Below, piece after piece: positions 1 through 8,300 of a stretch of DNA of 45,111 nt; the stretch's first letter is position 1; every line of letters starts with the position of its first letter. The position numbers and the translations under genes are program-made. Source of the DNA: Acholeplasmataceae bacterium (GTDB taxonomy: Bacteria; Bacillota_I; Bacilli_A; ML615J-28; CAG-313); the NCBI GenBank assembly GCA_012838545.1, contig DUPC01000059.1, positions 1 through 45,111 on the forward strand, given 5' to 3'. The notes below the pieces were generated by a model. The model was not told where the DNA came from. It made no database searches and saw nothing but the letters and a program-made list of their open reading frames with translations.

Positions 1-2
1 AC

Positions 3-1490
3 AATCTATTCGGTACGCCAGACGATGAAGTCGCATATGATGCAGCCGGTGCCGGAAGCGAAGAAAATTCCAAAAAGAATCCAAATAAATGGCACATTTG
101 GAATATTTCGGATGCGGCTTGGGGAATCGGCCCTGTTACCGATTTGGTTTACACATATGTTGATGGCGTCTTAACCATCGACATTAAACAAAACGAAAAT
201 CCTAACTTTTGGGCTAACCAAGTGTTCTACACAACTCTTCCATTCAAAGTAGGGGGTCAATTTGTTTTAACTCTTACCATTAACTCCAACAAAGCCGGAA
301 CGATTATGGTTGCGGGGGAAGCAATTGATTTGGTGGAAGGCGATAATCTCGTGGAAGTAACAATTACTGTAAACGACAAAGAAGCATTTACTTTAGCTCT
401 TCAAGCGGGAACAGCAGACATAGGCCCTGTTGGCGACATTGTGTTGAAACTTTCCAATCCTGCCATTACCGTTAAAGACGATGTAGTGTATGCAGATCCG
501 GACAATCTTTTCGGTACTCCAAGCGATGAGGTAGCATATGATGCAACCGGTATCGGAAGCGAAGAAAATTCCAAAAAGAATCCAAATAAATGGCACATTT
601 GGAATATTTCGGATGCATCTTGGGGAATCGGACCTGTAACAACTTTGAACTATACATATGTTGACGGCGTTTTAACTATTGATGTAAAACAAAACGAAAA
701 CCCTAACTTCTGGGCCAATCAAGTGTTCTACACCACTTTACCGTTTGAAGAAGGCGGAAGCTTTGTTGTTAATATCAAAATCACATCCGACAAAGCAGGA
801 AAAATTTCAATTGCCGGAGTTGATGTACCGCTAGTTGAAGGTGAAAATAACTTGGAAATTCCGATTACAGTTGGCGCTAAACAAGCTTTTACTTTCGGAA
901 TAACTTTCGGAACTGCAAACGACGGTCCGGTTGGAGATATTGTTTTATCCATTTTGGAAGTTAAAATTGAAAAAGACGAAGAAGGAGAAGAACCTGTATA
1001 TGCGGATCCGGACAATATATTAGGAACCATCACTGCGGAATCCCTATATCTAGAAAGCGGGATTGCTGAAGAAGCAGATGCCAAAACCAATCCGAACAAA
1101 TTTGTGATTTGGAATGACTTGGGTGGCTGGATTGGCACACCAAGTACTGTTATTTACACAATCGACAACGCTACATTGAACCTTACGATTACCCAACCTG
1201 CAGGAAGCTGTTGGTTTGCTGCACAAGTATTCTACTACAGTTTGCCGTTAGAAAATGGCGGAACTTTCGCCTTGACTTTTGAACTAAATTCCAATAAAGC
1301 GGGAAAAATTACCGTTAACAATAATGTCATAGATATCGTTGAAGGCTTAAACGAAATCAAAGTCAAAGTAACTGTTGAAGCTTTAGCCCAATTCCCTGTG
1401 TCAATTCAATTTGGTGTTGAAAGCGAAAATACGAATATTGGAGACTGCATTGTGCAAATCAGTGCCCTCAAAGCAACCCCGTGGGTTGAA
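3..1490 (+). repeat. Three tandem in-frame module repeats of about 500 bp
   Basis: Units start at 3, 504 and 1014, giving periods of 501 and 510 bp. Units 1 and 2 share a 63-bp tract that is identical by eye (53-115 and 554-616) and are highly similar over their whole length; unit 3 is diverged. The pattern points to recent duplication or gene conversion between units 1 and 2. More units may exist to the left of the window. Confidence 0.85.
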
Positions 1491-2090
1491 GAGGAACCGG
1501 AAAAGCTTCCAACTCCCGTAGGTCTTGTGGCAAACAATATGGGCGATACAAATTTATATACTGCATGGGCTCATGTTGAAAATGCGGTAGGTTATAAGCT
1601 ATACATTTACAATGAACAAAACGAAGAAGTAAAAACTTTAACGGTAACCAACGGCCAAAATACGCCGTTTGAAGAACTTGGTTTGCCTGGCGGAACATAT
1701 TATGCCAAACTCCAAGCAATCGGCGATGGAGTAAATTATCTTGATTCCGATTTATCAGCTCCTAGTGCCAACTTCATTGTTCCGTCCAATGAACCCGGAG
1801 AACCTAAAAAACTAGCTACACCGGTTGGATTTGTTGCAGAAATTATAGAAGAAACCAATTTATATACTGCTTGGGCCGCAACAGCGGGAGAATTGTTTAA
1901 AGCATATATCTATAACACTGAAGATACCGAAGTTAAAGTTATTACAGTAGTTAATGGCGGGTTAATTCCATTAACCGAATTAGACTTGCCTGCAGGAAGC
2001 TATTATGCCAAACTCCAAGCAATCGGCGACGGCGTCAATACTCTTGATTCTGATTTATCCGCTCCATCCGGAACATTCATTATCTCTTAG
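3..2090 (+). CDS. Repetitive secreted carbohydrate-binding-like protein with Fn3-like C-terminus (5' end outside window)
   Basis: The reading frame is open to the left edge, so the true start and any signal peptide lie upstream; the first in-frame ATG at 144 is internal to a repeat. Three tandem modules of about 167-170 residues begin at 3, 504 and 1014. Each opens with an Asn-(Leu/Ile)-hydrophobic-Gly-Thr stretch and contains a Lys-Trp-His-Ile-Trp or similar aromatic segment and a Phe-Trp-Ala-x-Gln-Val-Phe-Tyr core. The aromatic-rich beta-sandwich look suggests carbohydrate-binding modules. Two Fn3-like domains follow (about 1498-1794 and 1801-2087), each with the shared Gln-Ala-Ile-Gly-Asp-Gly motif that also ends the large surface protein at 41696. 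No LPXTG or transmembrane tail is present, so it is probably released or held by its missing N-terminus. It is 18 bases ahead of the SBP gene and probably in the same operon. Function (glycan capture) is inferred from fold and context. Confidence 0.75.
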   Translation, partial: NLFGTPDDEVAYDAAGAGSEENSKKNPNKWHIWNISDAAWGIGPVTDLVYTYVDGVLTIDIKQNENPNFWANQVFYTTLPFKVGGQFVLTLTINSNKAGTIMVAGEAIDLVEGDNLVEVTITVNDKEAFTLALQAGTADIGPVGDIVLKLSNPAITVKDDVVYADPDNLFGTPSDEVAYDATGIGSEENSKKNPNKWHIWNISDASWGIGPVTTLNYTYVDGVLTIDVKQNENPNFWANQVFYTTLPFEEGGSFVVNIKITSDKAGKISIAGVDVPLVEGENNLEIPITVGAKQAFTFGITFGTANDGPVGDIVLSILEVKIEKDEEGEEPVYADPDNILGTITAESLYLESGIAEEADAKTNPNKFVIWNDLGGWIGTPSTVIYTIDNATLNLTITQPAGSCWFAAQVFYYSLPLENGGTFALTFELNSNKAGKITVNNNVIDIVEGLNEIKVKVTVEALAQFPVSIQFGVESENTNIGDCIVQISALKATPWVEEEPEKLPTPVGLVANNMGDTNLYTAWAHVENAVGYKLYIYNEQNEEVKTLTVTNGQNTPFEELGLPGGTYYAKLQAIGDGVNYLDSDLSAPSANFIVPSNEPGEPKKLATPVGFVAEIIEETNLYTAWAATAGELFKAYIYNTEDTEVKVITVVNGGLIPLTELDLPAGSYYAKLQAIGDGVNTLDSDLSAPSGTFIIS

Positions 2091-2108
2091 TCGGTAAAGG
2101 AGGTTAAA

Positions 2109-3473
2109 ATGAAAAGGTATATCTTATTTGTTTTAACGCTGTTAGCGTGTTTTGCGCTTGTCGGGTGTGGTAACGGTAACAATGGGGGCGACGAACAAAA
2201 GAAAACTACCCTCACCTTCGCCTCTTGGGGCGATGCCACATTGGAACAAGCCATGATTGATGCCTTTATGGCCAAATATCCTCATATTAAAGTTTTGCGT
2301 GATACAACGATTACCGGTACCGGTAATGTCTTTACGGAAAACTTAATCAAAGCAAGTCAAGCGGGAACGCTTCCCGATGTCTTTGTAACAGATAATGTGC
2401 CAAATGTGATTGCGGCGGGAATTGCTCGGGATGTATCCAGTTATTGGAACAAAGACCCCGATACTCAACTGGTCTACGAAAAGATTGCCCAAACTGGCAT
2501 TTACAATGGCAAACGTTTAGCTGTCCCTTCTTATCAATTCGTCAAAGGAATGCTTGTCAATTTAACGCTTCTGCGCCAATTGACCGGCGACCCTGGGGTC
2601 AACTGGACTTATGAAGAATTTAAAAATATCGTTTCTACTCATGCAAATACTCAGTTAGGCGGTCAAACCATTTATGGTATTAACGGGTTTGCGCCAAACG
2701 GCGGTGTCGGAACGCTTGGTTTCGAACAAATCATGCCTCCTCAAGACGATACATCTTTGGGGTATGACACTTGGAACGGCACAAGCTTCAATTACGAAAA
2801 TCCGCTTTGGATTAAATACCGTAAAGAGACCGATCTCTTCTTTGCCAACCGTTGGATTGAACAATTGTCCGAAGAAGAAAAACAAATTGAATTCGGCAAT
2901 CCTTCCGCTTATCCTTTCGGCGAAGGTAGAGTTCTGTTCGGTATCGAAGGTTCGTGGCAAGCAGTTACTGTCATGAAAGACTTTGCCTCCCGCAATATCG
3001 ATGTCCAATTCTATCCTTTCCCAGGAGGGACTCAAGGACAAAAAATGCCAATCATCCTTGACTATATGTGCGTCTCCAGTAAAACCAAATTCCCTGAAGA
3101 AGCATATGAACTCGTAAAATGGATGTCCTTTGGTCGCGACGGTTGGAACGCACGGTTGCAAATCATGAAAGATCTCGACCAAACCGTTACAATGTATCCG
3201 GTTGCCGATTATCCTGAAGTATGGCAACAAATCAAAGACGATCTAGATGCTTCCCCATATTACGGATTAAAAGCAATTATCGATTTAATCCATGATGGAG
3301 TTCCTGATTGCGATAAATGGTTACCGGGCTATAATGCTTTCTGGACCTGGGTTTATGAGAATGCGGATACGCAAGGATTCTGGAGCATGGAAGCCGAACA
3401 ACTTGCCTCAATTTGGAGCGCCGAACTCAATCGACAGGTACAACAAGCTTATCAAGATTTGGGCTTGAATTAA
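2109..3473 (+). CDS. ABC sugar transporter substrate-binding lipoprotein (family 1)
   Basis: This 454-residue protein has a lipoprotein signal peptide with lipobox Leu-Val-Gly-Cys, acylated Cys at residue 20, so it should be anchored on the outer face of the membrane. The mature part begins with Thr-Leu-Thr-Phe-Ala-Ser-Trp-Gly, typical of family 1 (CUT1) extracellular solute-binding proteins, and length fits the family (400-460). It should bind an oligosaccharide and hand it to one of the two permease pairs downstream. The start is set by AAAGGAGG about 6 bases ahead of the ATG. It follows the repeat protein by 18 bases and is followed by a strong GC-rich hairpin at 3482, which may keep its mRNA level higher than the rest of the operon. 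The ligand is unknown; the cytoplasmic GH3 enzyme downstream suggests a beta-glucoside or beta-glucan fragment. Confidence 0.9.
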   Translation: MKRYILFVLTLLACFALVGCGNGNNGGDEQKKTTLTFASWGDATLEQAMIDAFMAKYPHIKVLRDTTITGTGNVFTENLIKASQAGTLPDVFVTDNVPNVIAAGIARDVSSYWNKDPDTQLVYEKIAQTGIYNGKRLAVPSYQFVKGMLVNLTLLRQLTGDPGVNWTYEEFKNIVSTHANTQLGGQTIYGINGFAPNGGVGTLGFEQIMPPQDDTSLGYDTWNGTSFNYENPLWIKYRKETDLFFANRWIEQLSEEEKQIEFGNPSAYPFGEGRVLFGIEGSWQAVTVMKDFASRNIDVQFYPFPGGTQGQKMPIILDYMCVSSKTKFPEEAYELVKWMSFGRDGWNARLQIMKDLDQTVTMYPVADYPEVWQQIKDDLDASPYYGLKAIIDLIHDGVPDCDKWLPGYNAFWTWVYENADTQGFWSMEAEQLASIWSAELNRQVQQAYQDLGLN

Positions 3474-3481
3474 ATTAAAGT

Positions 3482-3507
3482 GGGGGCGGACTAATCAAGC
3501 CGCCCTC
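3482..3507 (+). other. Intercistronic GC-rich hairpin after SBP gene
   Basis: An 8-bp stem with GGGCGG (3484-3489) pairing to CCGCCC (3500-3505), extended by one G-U and one G-C pair, with a 10-base loop. It lies in the 48-bp gap between two genes of the same operon and is followed by a pyrimidine-rich stretch rather than a clean T run. It may be a leaky terminator or a 3' mRNA stabiliser that raises the level of the binding protein relative to downstream genes, as known for other sugar-uptake operons. The role is inference. Confidence 0.6.
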
Positions 3508-3527
3508 CTCTTCTATTAGAGGTGAAT

Positions 3528-6488
3528 ATGAAAAAGTCATTATTTTTACTCCTAATAACGTTTTTTTCTTTAAGTACGGTGTTATTTTTTTCTTCCCAAT
3601 ACCATCCGTATGCGGAAGCAGAAAACAACATCCCTAAAAACACACCAAATAATCTCTTGAATAATGAAGGCGAAAGCAACTATTCAAGTTTTTTAAACAC
3701 GTATGAATCCGCTTGGGCTAATATCGATGTTTTGAAATATTCGATTCCGGATATCCTGTCCGACACCTCTCTTTTAAAAGAACCGCTTTTATCTTATGAA
3801 ACATCTGTTTTGGAATTGGAAAACAAACAATCCGCAGATTTAATCCTCGATATTCCGACTGCGGGATTGTACAACATATATATCGATTACTATTTTGCTT
3901 CCTTTCAAACCGGGGACTCGGAAGGTTTTTTACTGATAAATGACGAGTATCAGTATTATGAAGCCCGTCAAATCGCTTTTCGGGGCAATTGGAAGCCGAC
4001 CACCAATGAATTCAAAAAAGACCGTTATCAAAACGAAATTGTTCCTTCCTCGAAAAAAACCGATAAATGGTATCGCTACTCTGATGGATACGGAATGATT
4101 TATGACGGAAGCCGTTTGCATCAAGGTACCTTAGCGTGTTACTTTAAAAAAGGCTTAAACAAAATCACTTTAGGTCTTAATACCGGCAAGATGCAATTTG
4201 GTAAAATCACCTTAACCGGGAAAAAACAACTTTTGAATTATCAAGAATATTTGGCAAGCATCCCTAAAGATACGCCAAAGTTTGATCAATTAATTACTTT
4301 TGAACCGGAATATATTTCGCTTAAAAACGATGTTGCGATTCGCATCGCCTCGGAACGCGATCCAAGCGCAGCTCCAAACTATCATACGACAAAACGTTTA
4401 TTGAATGTGGTTGCCCATGATGCTTGGAACAAAGGCGGACAAGCCATAACTTGGGAAATCGAAGTTCCGAAAACCGGCTTATACAATATCGGTTTTAAGT
4501 ATATCCAATACGGCATGCTCGATATGCCAACGTTTAGAAGTATTTTGGTTAATGGCGAAATGCCTTTCAAAGAACTTTTGAATTATCCGTTTATGTACAC
4601 CAAAAGGTGGAAAAACGAGGTGTTGCATAACGATGAAGAAGAATTTTATTTCTATTTAACCGAAGGCAAAAACACTTTGACTTTGGTTTGCAGTTTGGAA
4701 CCGTATCGCTTCATCATTGAGGAAATCGCACGCATCACGAAAGAGATGCAAAATTTATCGCTAGAAATAAAACGGTTGACGGGCGGAAAAGCCGACCAAT
4801 ACCGCGATTGGGTTATAACCAAGTATTTGCCTAATATCGAAAGCGATTTAATCACTTGGAGCGATGAAATTCAAAATATCATCGAATACGGAAATACTTT
4901 CTCTGATAAGAAAAACGGTTCAAGCGAATTTTCGCTTCTTAAAATGGCAACCAAGAAGTTAAAAAAGCTGGCTGAAGAACCAAATCAACTGCCTAACCGC
5001 TTAACTCAATTTACCGATGGCGAAGCATCGGTAGCCGAGTATTTGGGTAACACCATGCTCAAGTTTTACCAAAACCCTTTGGGACTGGAAAAAATATATC
5101 TGTTAGGGCAAGGAGCCAAACTTCCGCGTCCTAGAGCCAATATTTTCGTCCGTATTTGGGAAGGCATTAAACGGTTTTTCCTATCCTTCTTCAATGAAGA
5201 GTACGCAGTCACAAAGGTTGAAGACGACGAAATCGAAGTTTGGGTAAGACGCAGCAGACAGTATATCGAAATCATGCAAAAGATGGTGGATGATGCAGGG
5301 TTGAAGGTTAAGTTTTCCATCATGCCTGACGAAAATAAATTAGTTTTAGCAAATGCTTCCAACGATTTGCCGGATGTGGCGATGGGAATAAGCAACTGGA
5401 TACCGTACGATCTTGCCATCCGCGGCATGACCGTGGATTTGCGAGCCTTTGACGGTTTCGATGAAATGGTGTCCACCATGACCAAAGGCGCCATCATACC
5501 GTATGTCTATGACAAGGGAGTATACGGTATTCCGGAAACCCAAGATTTCTGGGTGCTTTTCTACCGAAAGGACTTAATAACCGACCAAGGAATAAAAGTA
5601 CCATCCACTTGGGACGACGTAGTCGGAATTCTTCCACAGCTTCAGCGACTGGGTTTAAACTTTTATGAACCGCTGTCTTCATTCACCGGTTTGAAGCCGT
5701 TCGTGGCTACGCTTCCGTTCTTGTATCAATTCGGTGAAAATTTGTATGCGGAAGACGGCATGTCCACAACCCTTGACAGCGAAGCTAACATTACCGCTTT
5801 GAAGTTCATGACGAATTTATTCATTATATATAACATTCCTCAAGAAGTAACCAACTTTTATAATTCTTTCCGATACGGAACGCTTCCGATTGGGATCGCC
5901 AACTCGGCAACTTATTTGCAACTCTTGGTGGCCGCACCGGAAATACAAGGGAACTGGGATTTGGCTCTTCATCCGGGTGTTGAAACGGATAACGGCGAAA
6001 TCTTGCGCTATGCACCCGCCGGAAGCCAGGGCATCACGATGTTTAAACAAAGCAAAAAGCAACAGCAGGCTTTTGAATTCGTTAAATGGTGGATGTCCAC
6101 CGAAGTACAAACCGAGTTCATCGTTGCTTTGCAAAGCATGTATGGCGAAGAGTACATGTGGTTTAGCGCCAATAACGAAGCGTTTAGAAATCTACCGATT
6201 AAACAAGCACACAAAGAGGTTATCGAAGCTCAATGGGAGTGGGCGGTGGAAGCATCGCGGATTCCGGCTGCTTACATGGTCGAACGTTCCATCAGCGATG
6301 CCTTTAGTAAAATTGTCTTTAACGGAGCCAATCCGCGAATTGCTTTGAGTGATGCGGTGATTGAGGCTAACCGGGAAATTGCCCGGAAGATGGAAGAGTT
6401 CGGTTATATGAAAAATGGCAAAAAGGTAAAGGATTATCTTGTTCCAACCATTTACAATATCGATGAATGGTTGAAGCAAAAGGAGTAG
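3528..6488 (+). CDS. Secreted protein: two carbohydrate-binding-like modules fused to a solute-binding domain
   Basis: About 986 residues, twice the size of a normal binding protein. A hydrophobic export segment (residues 1-22, no lipobox Cys) is followed by two beta-sandwich modules, about 75-245 and 255-400, each with a Gly-Leu-Tyr-Asn-Ile core typical of CBM-like jelly rolls. A helical linker (about 400-560) leads to a C-terminal family 1 solute-binding domain (about 570-950) with Gly-Ile-Pro-Glu-Thr-Gln-Asp-Phe-Trp and a late Phe-Glu-Phe-Val-Lys-Trp-Trp motif. ATG 3528 is preferred over the in-frame GTG at 3522 because AGAGGTG sits just upstream and overlaps the GTG. The permease gene follows after 2 bases. 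The fusion suggests a protein that grips polymeric glycan while presenting its ends to the transporter; this is inference. Without a lipobox it is either anchored by its uncleaved N-terminus or secreted. Confidence 0.8.
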   Translation: MKKSLFLLLITFFSLSTVLFFSSQYHPYAEAENNIPKNTPNNLLNNEGESNYSSFLNTYESAWANIDVLKYSIPDILSDTSLLKEPLLSYETSVLELENKQSADLILDIPTAGLYNIYIDYYFASFQTGDSEGFLLINDEYQYYEARQIAFRGNWKPTTNEFKKDRYQNEIVPSSKKTDKWYRYSDGYGMIYDGSRLHQGTLACYFKKGLNKITLGLNTGKMQFGKITLTGKKQLLNYQEYLASIPKDTPKFDQLITFEPEYISLKNDVAIRIASERDPSAAPNYHTTKRLLNVVAHDAWNKGGQAITWEIEVPKTGLYNIGFKYIQYGMLDMPTFRSILVNGEMPFKELLNYPFMYTKRWKNEVLHNDEEEFYFYLTEGKNTLTLVCSLEPYRFIIEEIARITKEMQNLSLEIKRLTGGKADQYRDWVITKYLPNIESDLITWSDEIQNIIEYGNTFSDKKNGSSEFSLLKMATKKLKKLAEEPNQLPNRLTQFTDGEASVAEYLGNTMLKFYQNPLGLEKIYLLGQGAKLPRPRANIFVRIWEGIKRFFLSFFNEEYAVTKVEDDEIEVWVRRSRQYIEIMQKMVDDAGLKVKFSIMPDENKLVLANASNDLPDVAMGISNWIPYDLAIRGMTVDLRAFDGFDEMVSTMTKGAIIPYVYDKGVYGIPETQDFWVLFYRKDLITDQGIKVPSTWDDVVGILPQLQRLGLNFYEPLSSFTGLKPFVATLPFLYQFGENLYAEDGMSTTLDSEANITALKFMTNLFIIYNIPQEVTNFYNSFRYGTLPIGIANSATYLQLLVAAPEIQGNWDLALHPGVETDNGEILRYAPAGSQGITMFKQSKKQQQAFEFVKWWMSTEVQTEFIVALQSMYGEEYMWFSANNEAFRNLPIKQAHKEVIEAQWEWAVEASRIPAAYMVERSISDAFSKIVFNGANPRIALSDAVIEANREIARKMEEFGYMKNGKKVKDYLVPTIYNIDEWLKQKE

Positions 6489-6490
6489 CC

Positions 6491-7411
6491 ATGGAAAACG
6501 CAGATAAAAAGCCAAGATTAAATGTCTATCAAATTGAAAAAAGAAATGCTTTTCTTTTCCTTTTGCCGTATATATTGCTTTTTACCGTTTTTATCATTGT
6601 TCCGATATTAATGGCGATATTGCTTTCGTTAACACAATTTGACAGCGTCAATTTTCCTAAATTTGTTTTGTTTAAAAATTATATATATCTGTTTACCCGA
6701 GACAAAGTATTTATGCAACAAGTACTGCCCAACACCATCAAGTTTGCCTTGATTGTCGGACCCGGGGGATATATTTTGTCGTTTTTCCTTGCCTGGTGTT
6801 TGGCTCAGATTCCGCACCGGCCGAGAACGGTTTTGGCTATTATTCTTTACACGCCGTCAATGACCATGGGTATTGCCATGGCAGTCCTTTGGCGGGTAAT
6901 ATTCTCAGGGAACGAAGCAGGTTATTTGAATAACACGCTTCTTAACTTGGGTTTAATCAACGAGCCGATTCAATGGCTGCAATCTCCTCAGTATATTTTG
7001 GGAATCATGATTGTTGTATCGCTTTGGGGAAGCTTGGGAGTAGGATTCCTAGGAATGCTTTCTGGGGTTTTGAACATCAATTCCGAACTTTATGAAGCTG
7101 CTTATATTGACGGACTCAAAAACCGTTTCCAAGAAATTATTTATATAACGATTCCCATGATGAAACCTCAGATGCTTTTCGGGGCCGTCATGGCGGTTGT
7201 TTCAACTTTTAGTGCCGGCGCAATCGGCGTTCAACTTACAGGTTCCAACCCAACCCCTCAATATGCCGGGCAGTTGATTTATAACCATATTGAGGATTTC
7301 GGTTTTATTCAATATGAAATGGGGTATGCCGCGGCGGTTTCGGTTATCTTGCTTCTATTAGTAATGTTAGTATCACGGATAAGTTATCGCTTATTCGGTA
7401 CCCGCGATTAA
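6491..7411 (+). CDS. ABC sugar permease, MalF/UgpA type (pair 1)
   Basis: An integral membrane protein of about 306 residues with six predicted hydrophobic segments and the cytoplasmic EAA loop (Tyr-Glu-Ala-Ala-Tyr-Ile-Asp-Gly followed by Ile-Pro), which docks the ATPase. This is the CUT1 family pattern of the MalF/UgpA half. The start at ATG 6491 is chosen because AAGGAG at 6479-6485 lies 5-6 bases ahead; an in-frame start at 6467 would overlap the preceding gene for no reason. The neighbour at 7425 is the matching MalG-type half, so these two form one transport channel. No ATP-binding subunit gene is found in the operon. Confidence 0.9.
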   Translation: MENADKKPRLNVYQIEKRNAFLFLLPYILLFTVFIIVPILMAILLSLTQFDSVNFPKFVLFKNYIYLFTRDKVFMQQVLPNTIKFALIVGPGGYILSFFLAWCLAQIPHRPRTVLAIILYTPSMTMGIAMAVLWRVIFSGNEAGYLNNTLLNLGLINEPIQWLQSPQYILGIMIVVSLWGSLGVGFLGMLSGVLNINSELYEAAYIDGLKNRFQEIIYITIPMMKPQMLFGAVMAVVSTFSAGAIGVQLTGSNPTPQYAGQLIYNHIEDFGFIQYEMGYAAAVSVILLLLVMLVSRISYRLFGTRD

Positions 7412-7424
7412 GGAGGGTAGATAT

Positions 7425-8291
7425 ATGTCATATCGAGGCACAAAAATCAATCCCGACCGTTTCGATAAGAGTCAAGTCAAATTCTATTTAATTTTGATTC
7501 CGCTTGCTTTGATTATGGTCTTGCCGATTCTCTTTATTTTCGCTCATGCTTTAAAGCCGATGAACGAATTGTTTGAGTGGCCGCCAAAGTTTTATGCGAA
7601 AAATCCTACTTTGGACAATTTTGTAAATCTATTCCGCGAAACTTCAGCATCCGGCATTCCGTTTAGCCGCTATCTTTTCAACAGTATTATGGTTACAGCC
7701 GTCGGTATAATTGCGACCATCTTTATAACTTCGATATCGGGTTATGCTTTAAGCAAATTAAAATTCAAACTCAAAGAGCCGCTCTTTAAAATCAATCAAA
7801 TGGCTTTGATGTTTGTTCCGGTTGCAGTAATTATTCCAAGGTATTTGACGATTGCGACAACCGGCATTACCAACACGATGTTTGCCCATATTTTGCCGCT
7901 CCTTGCTTTTCCGGTGGGTTTATTCTTGGTTAAGCAATTTATCGACCAAGTTCCACAAGAACTTCTCGAAGCAGCTAAACTTGACGGCGCTAGCGACTTT
8001 CAGGTTTATTTGCGGGTGATTATTCCATTAATCAAACCTGCTTTAGCCACGGTAGGAATTTTGGCTTTCCAAACATTTTGGAACAATGTCGAAACCTCCA
8101 GCATATTTGTGACGAGCGAATCCAAACGCACGCTTGCTTTCTATTTGTCCACCTTGGCAACCAATTCCACGGTGGCCGGGCAGGGAATGGCTGCGGCGGC
8201 AGCTCTGCTAATGTTTTTGCCTAATCTGGTTTTCTTCATCATTGTCCAAAGCAAAGTCATGGACACAATGGCTCATTCGGGAATCAAATAG
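7425..8291 (+). CDS. ABC sugar permease, MalG/UgpE type (pair 1)
   Basis: 288 residues, six hydrophobic segments, and the EAA motif Glu-Ala-Ala-Lys-Leu-Asp-Gly-Ala near the second half, followed by the usual Ile-Pro-Leu-Ile-Lys-Pro. It belongs to the MalG half of CUT1 sugar importers and should pair with the product of the gene at 6491. AAGGAGGG about 8 bases ahead supports the ATG. The next gene begins within 10 bases of the stop. Its C-terminus ends in Ala-His-Ser-Gly-Ile-Lys, a typical MalG-type tail (Ser/Thr-Gly-Ile-Lys). Confidence 0.9.
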   Translation: MSYRGTKINPDRFDKSQVKFYLILIPLALIMVLPILFIFAHALKPMNELFEWPPKFYAKNPTLDNFVNLFRETSASGIPFSRYLFNSIMVTAVGIIATIFITSISGYALSKLKFKLKEPLFKINQMALMFVPVAVIIPRYLTIATTGITNTMFAHILPLLAFPVGLFLVKQFIDQVPQELLEAAKLDGASDFQVYLRVIIPLIKPALATVGILAFQTFWNNVETSSIFVTSESKRTLAFYLSTLATNSTVAGQGMAAAAALLMFLPNLVFFIIVQSKVMDTMAHSGIK

Positions 8292-8300
8292 GTGATGCCG

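Noticed and set aside
144-146. ATG 144 as the start of the first gene
   Set aside because: The upstream frame is open and reads as the same repeat seen again at 504, so the gene begins outside the window.
2655-3230. Long opposite-strand reading frames in coding regions (for example 2655-3230, 728-1138, 39290-39865)
   Set aside because: They lie wholly against well-supported genes, lack ribosome sites and encode no recognisable domain.
6467-6490. Upstream start for the first permease gene
   Set aside because: No ribosome site, and it lies inside the previous gene; ATG 6491 follows AAGGAG.
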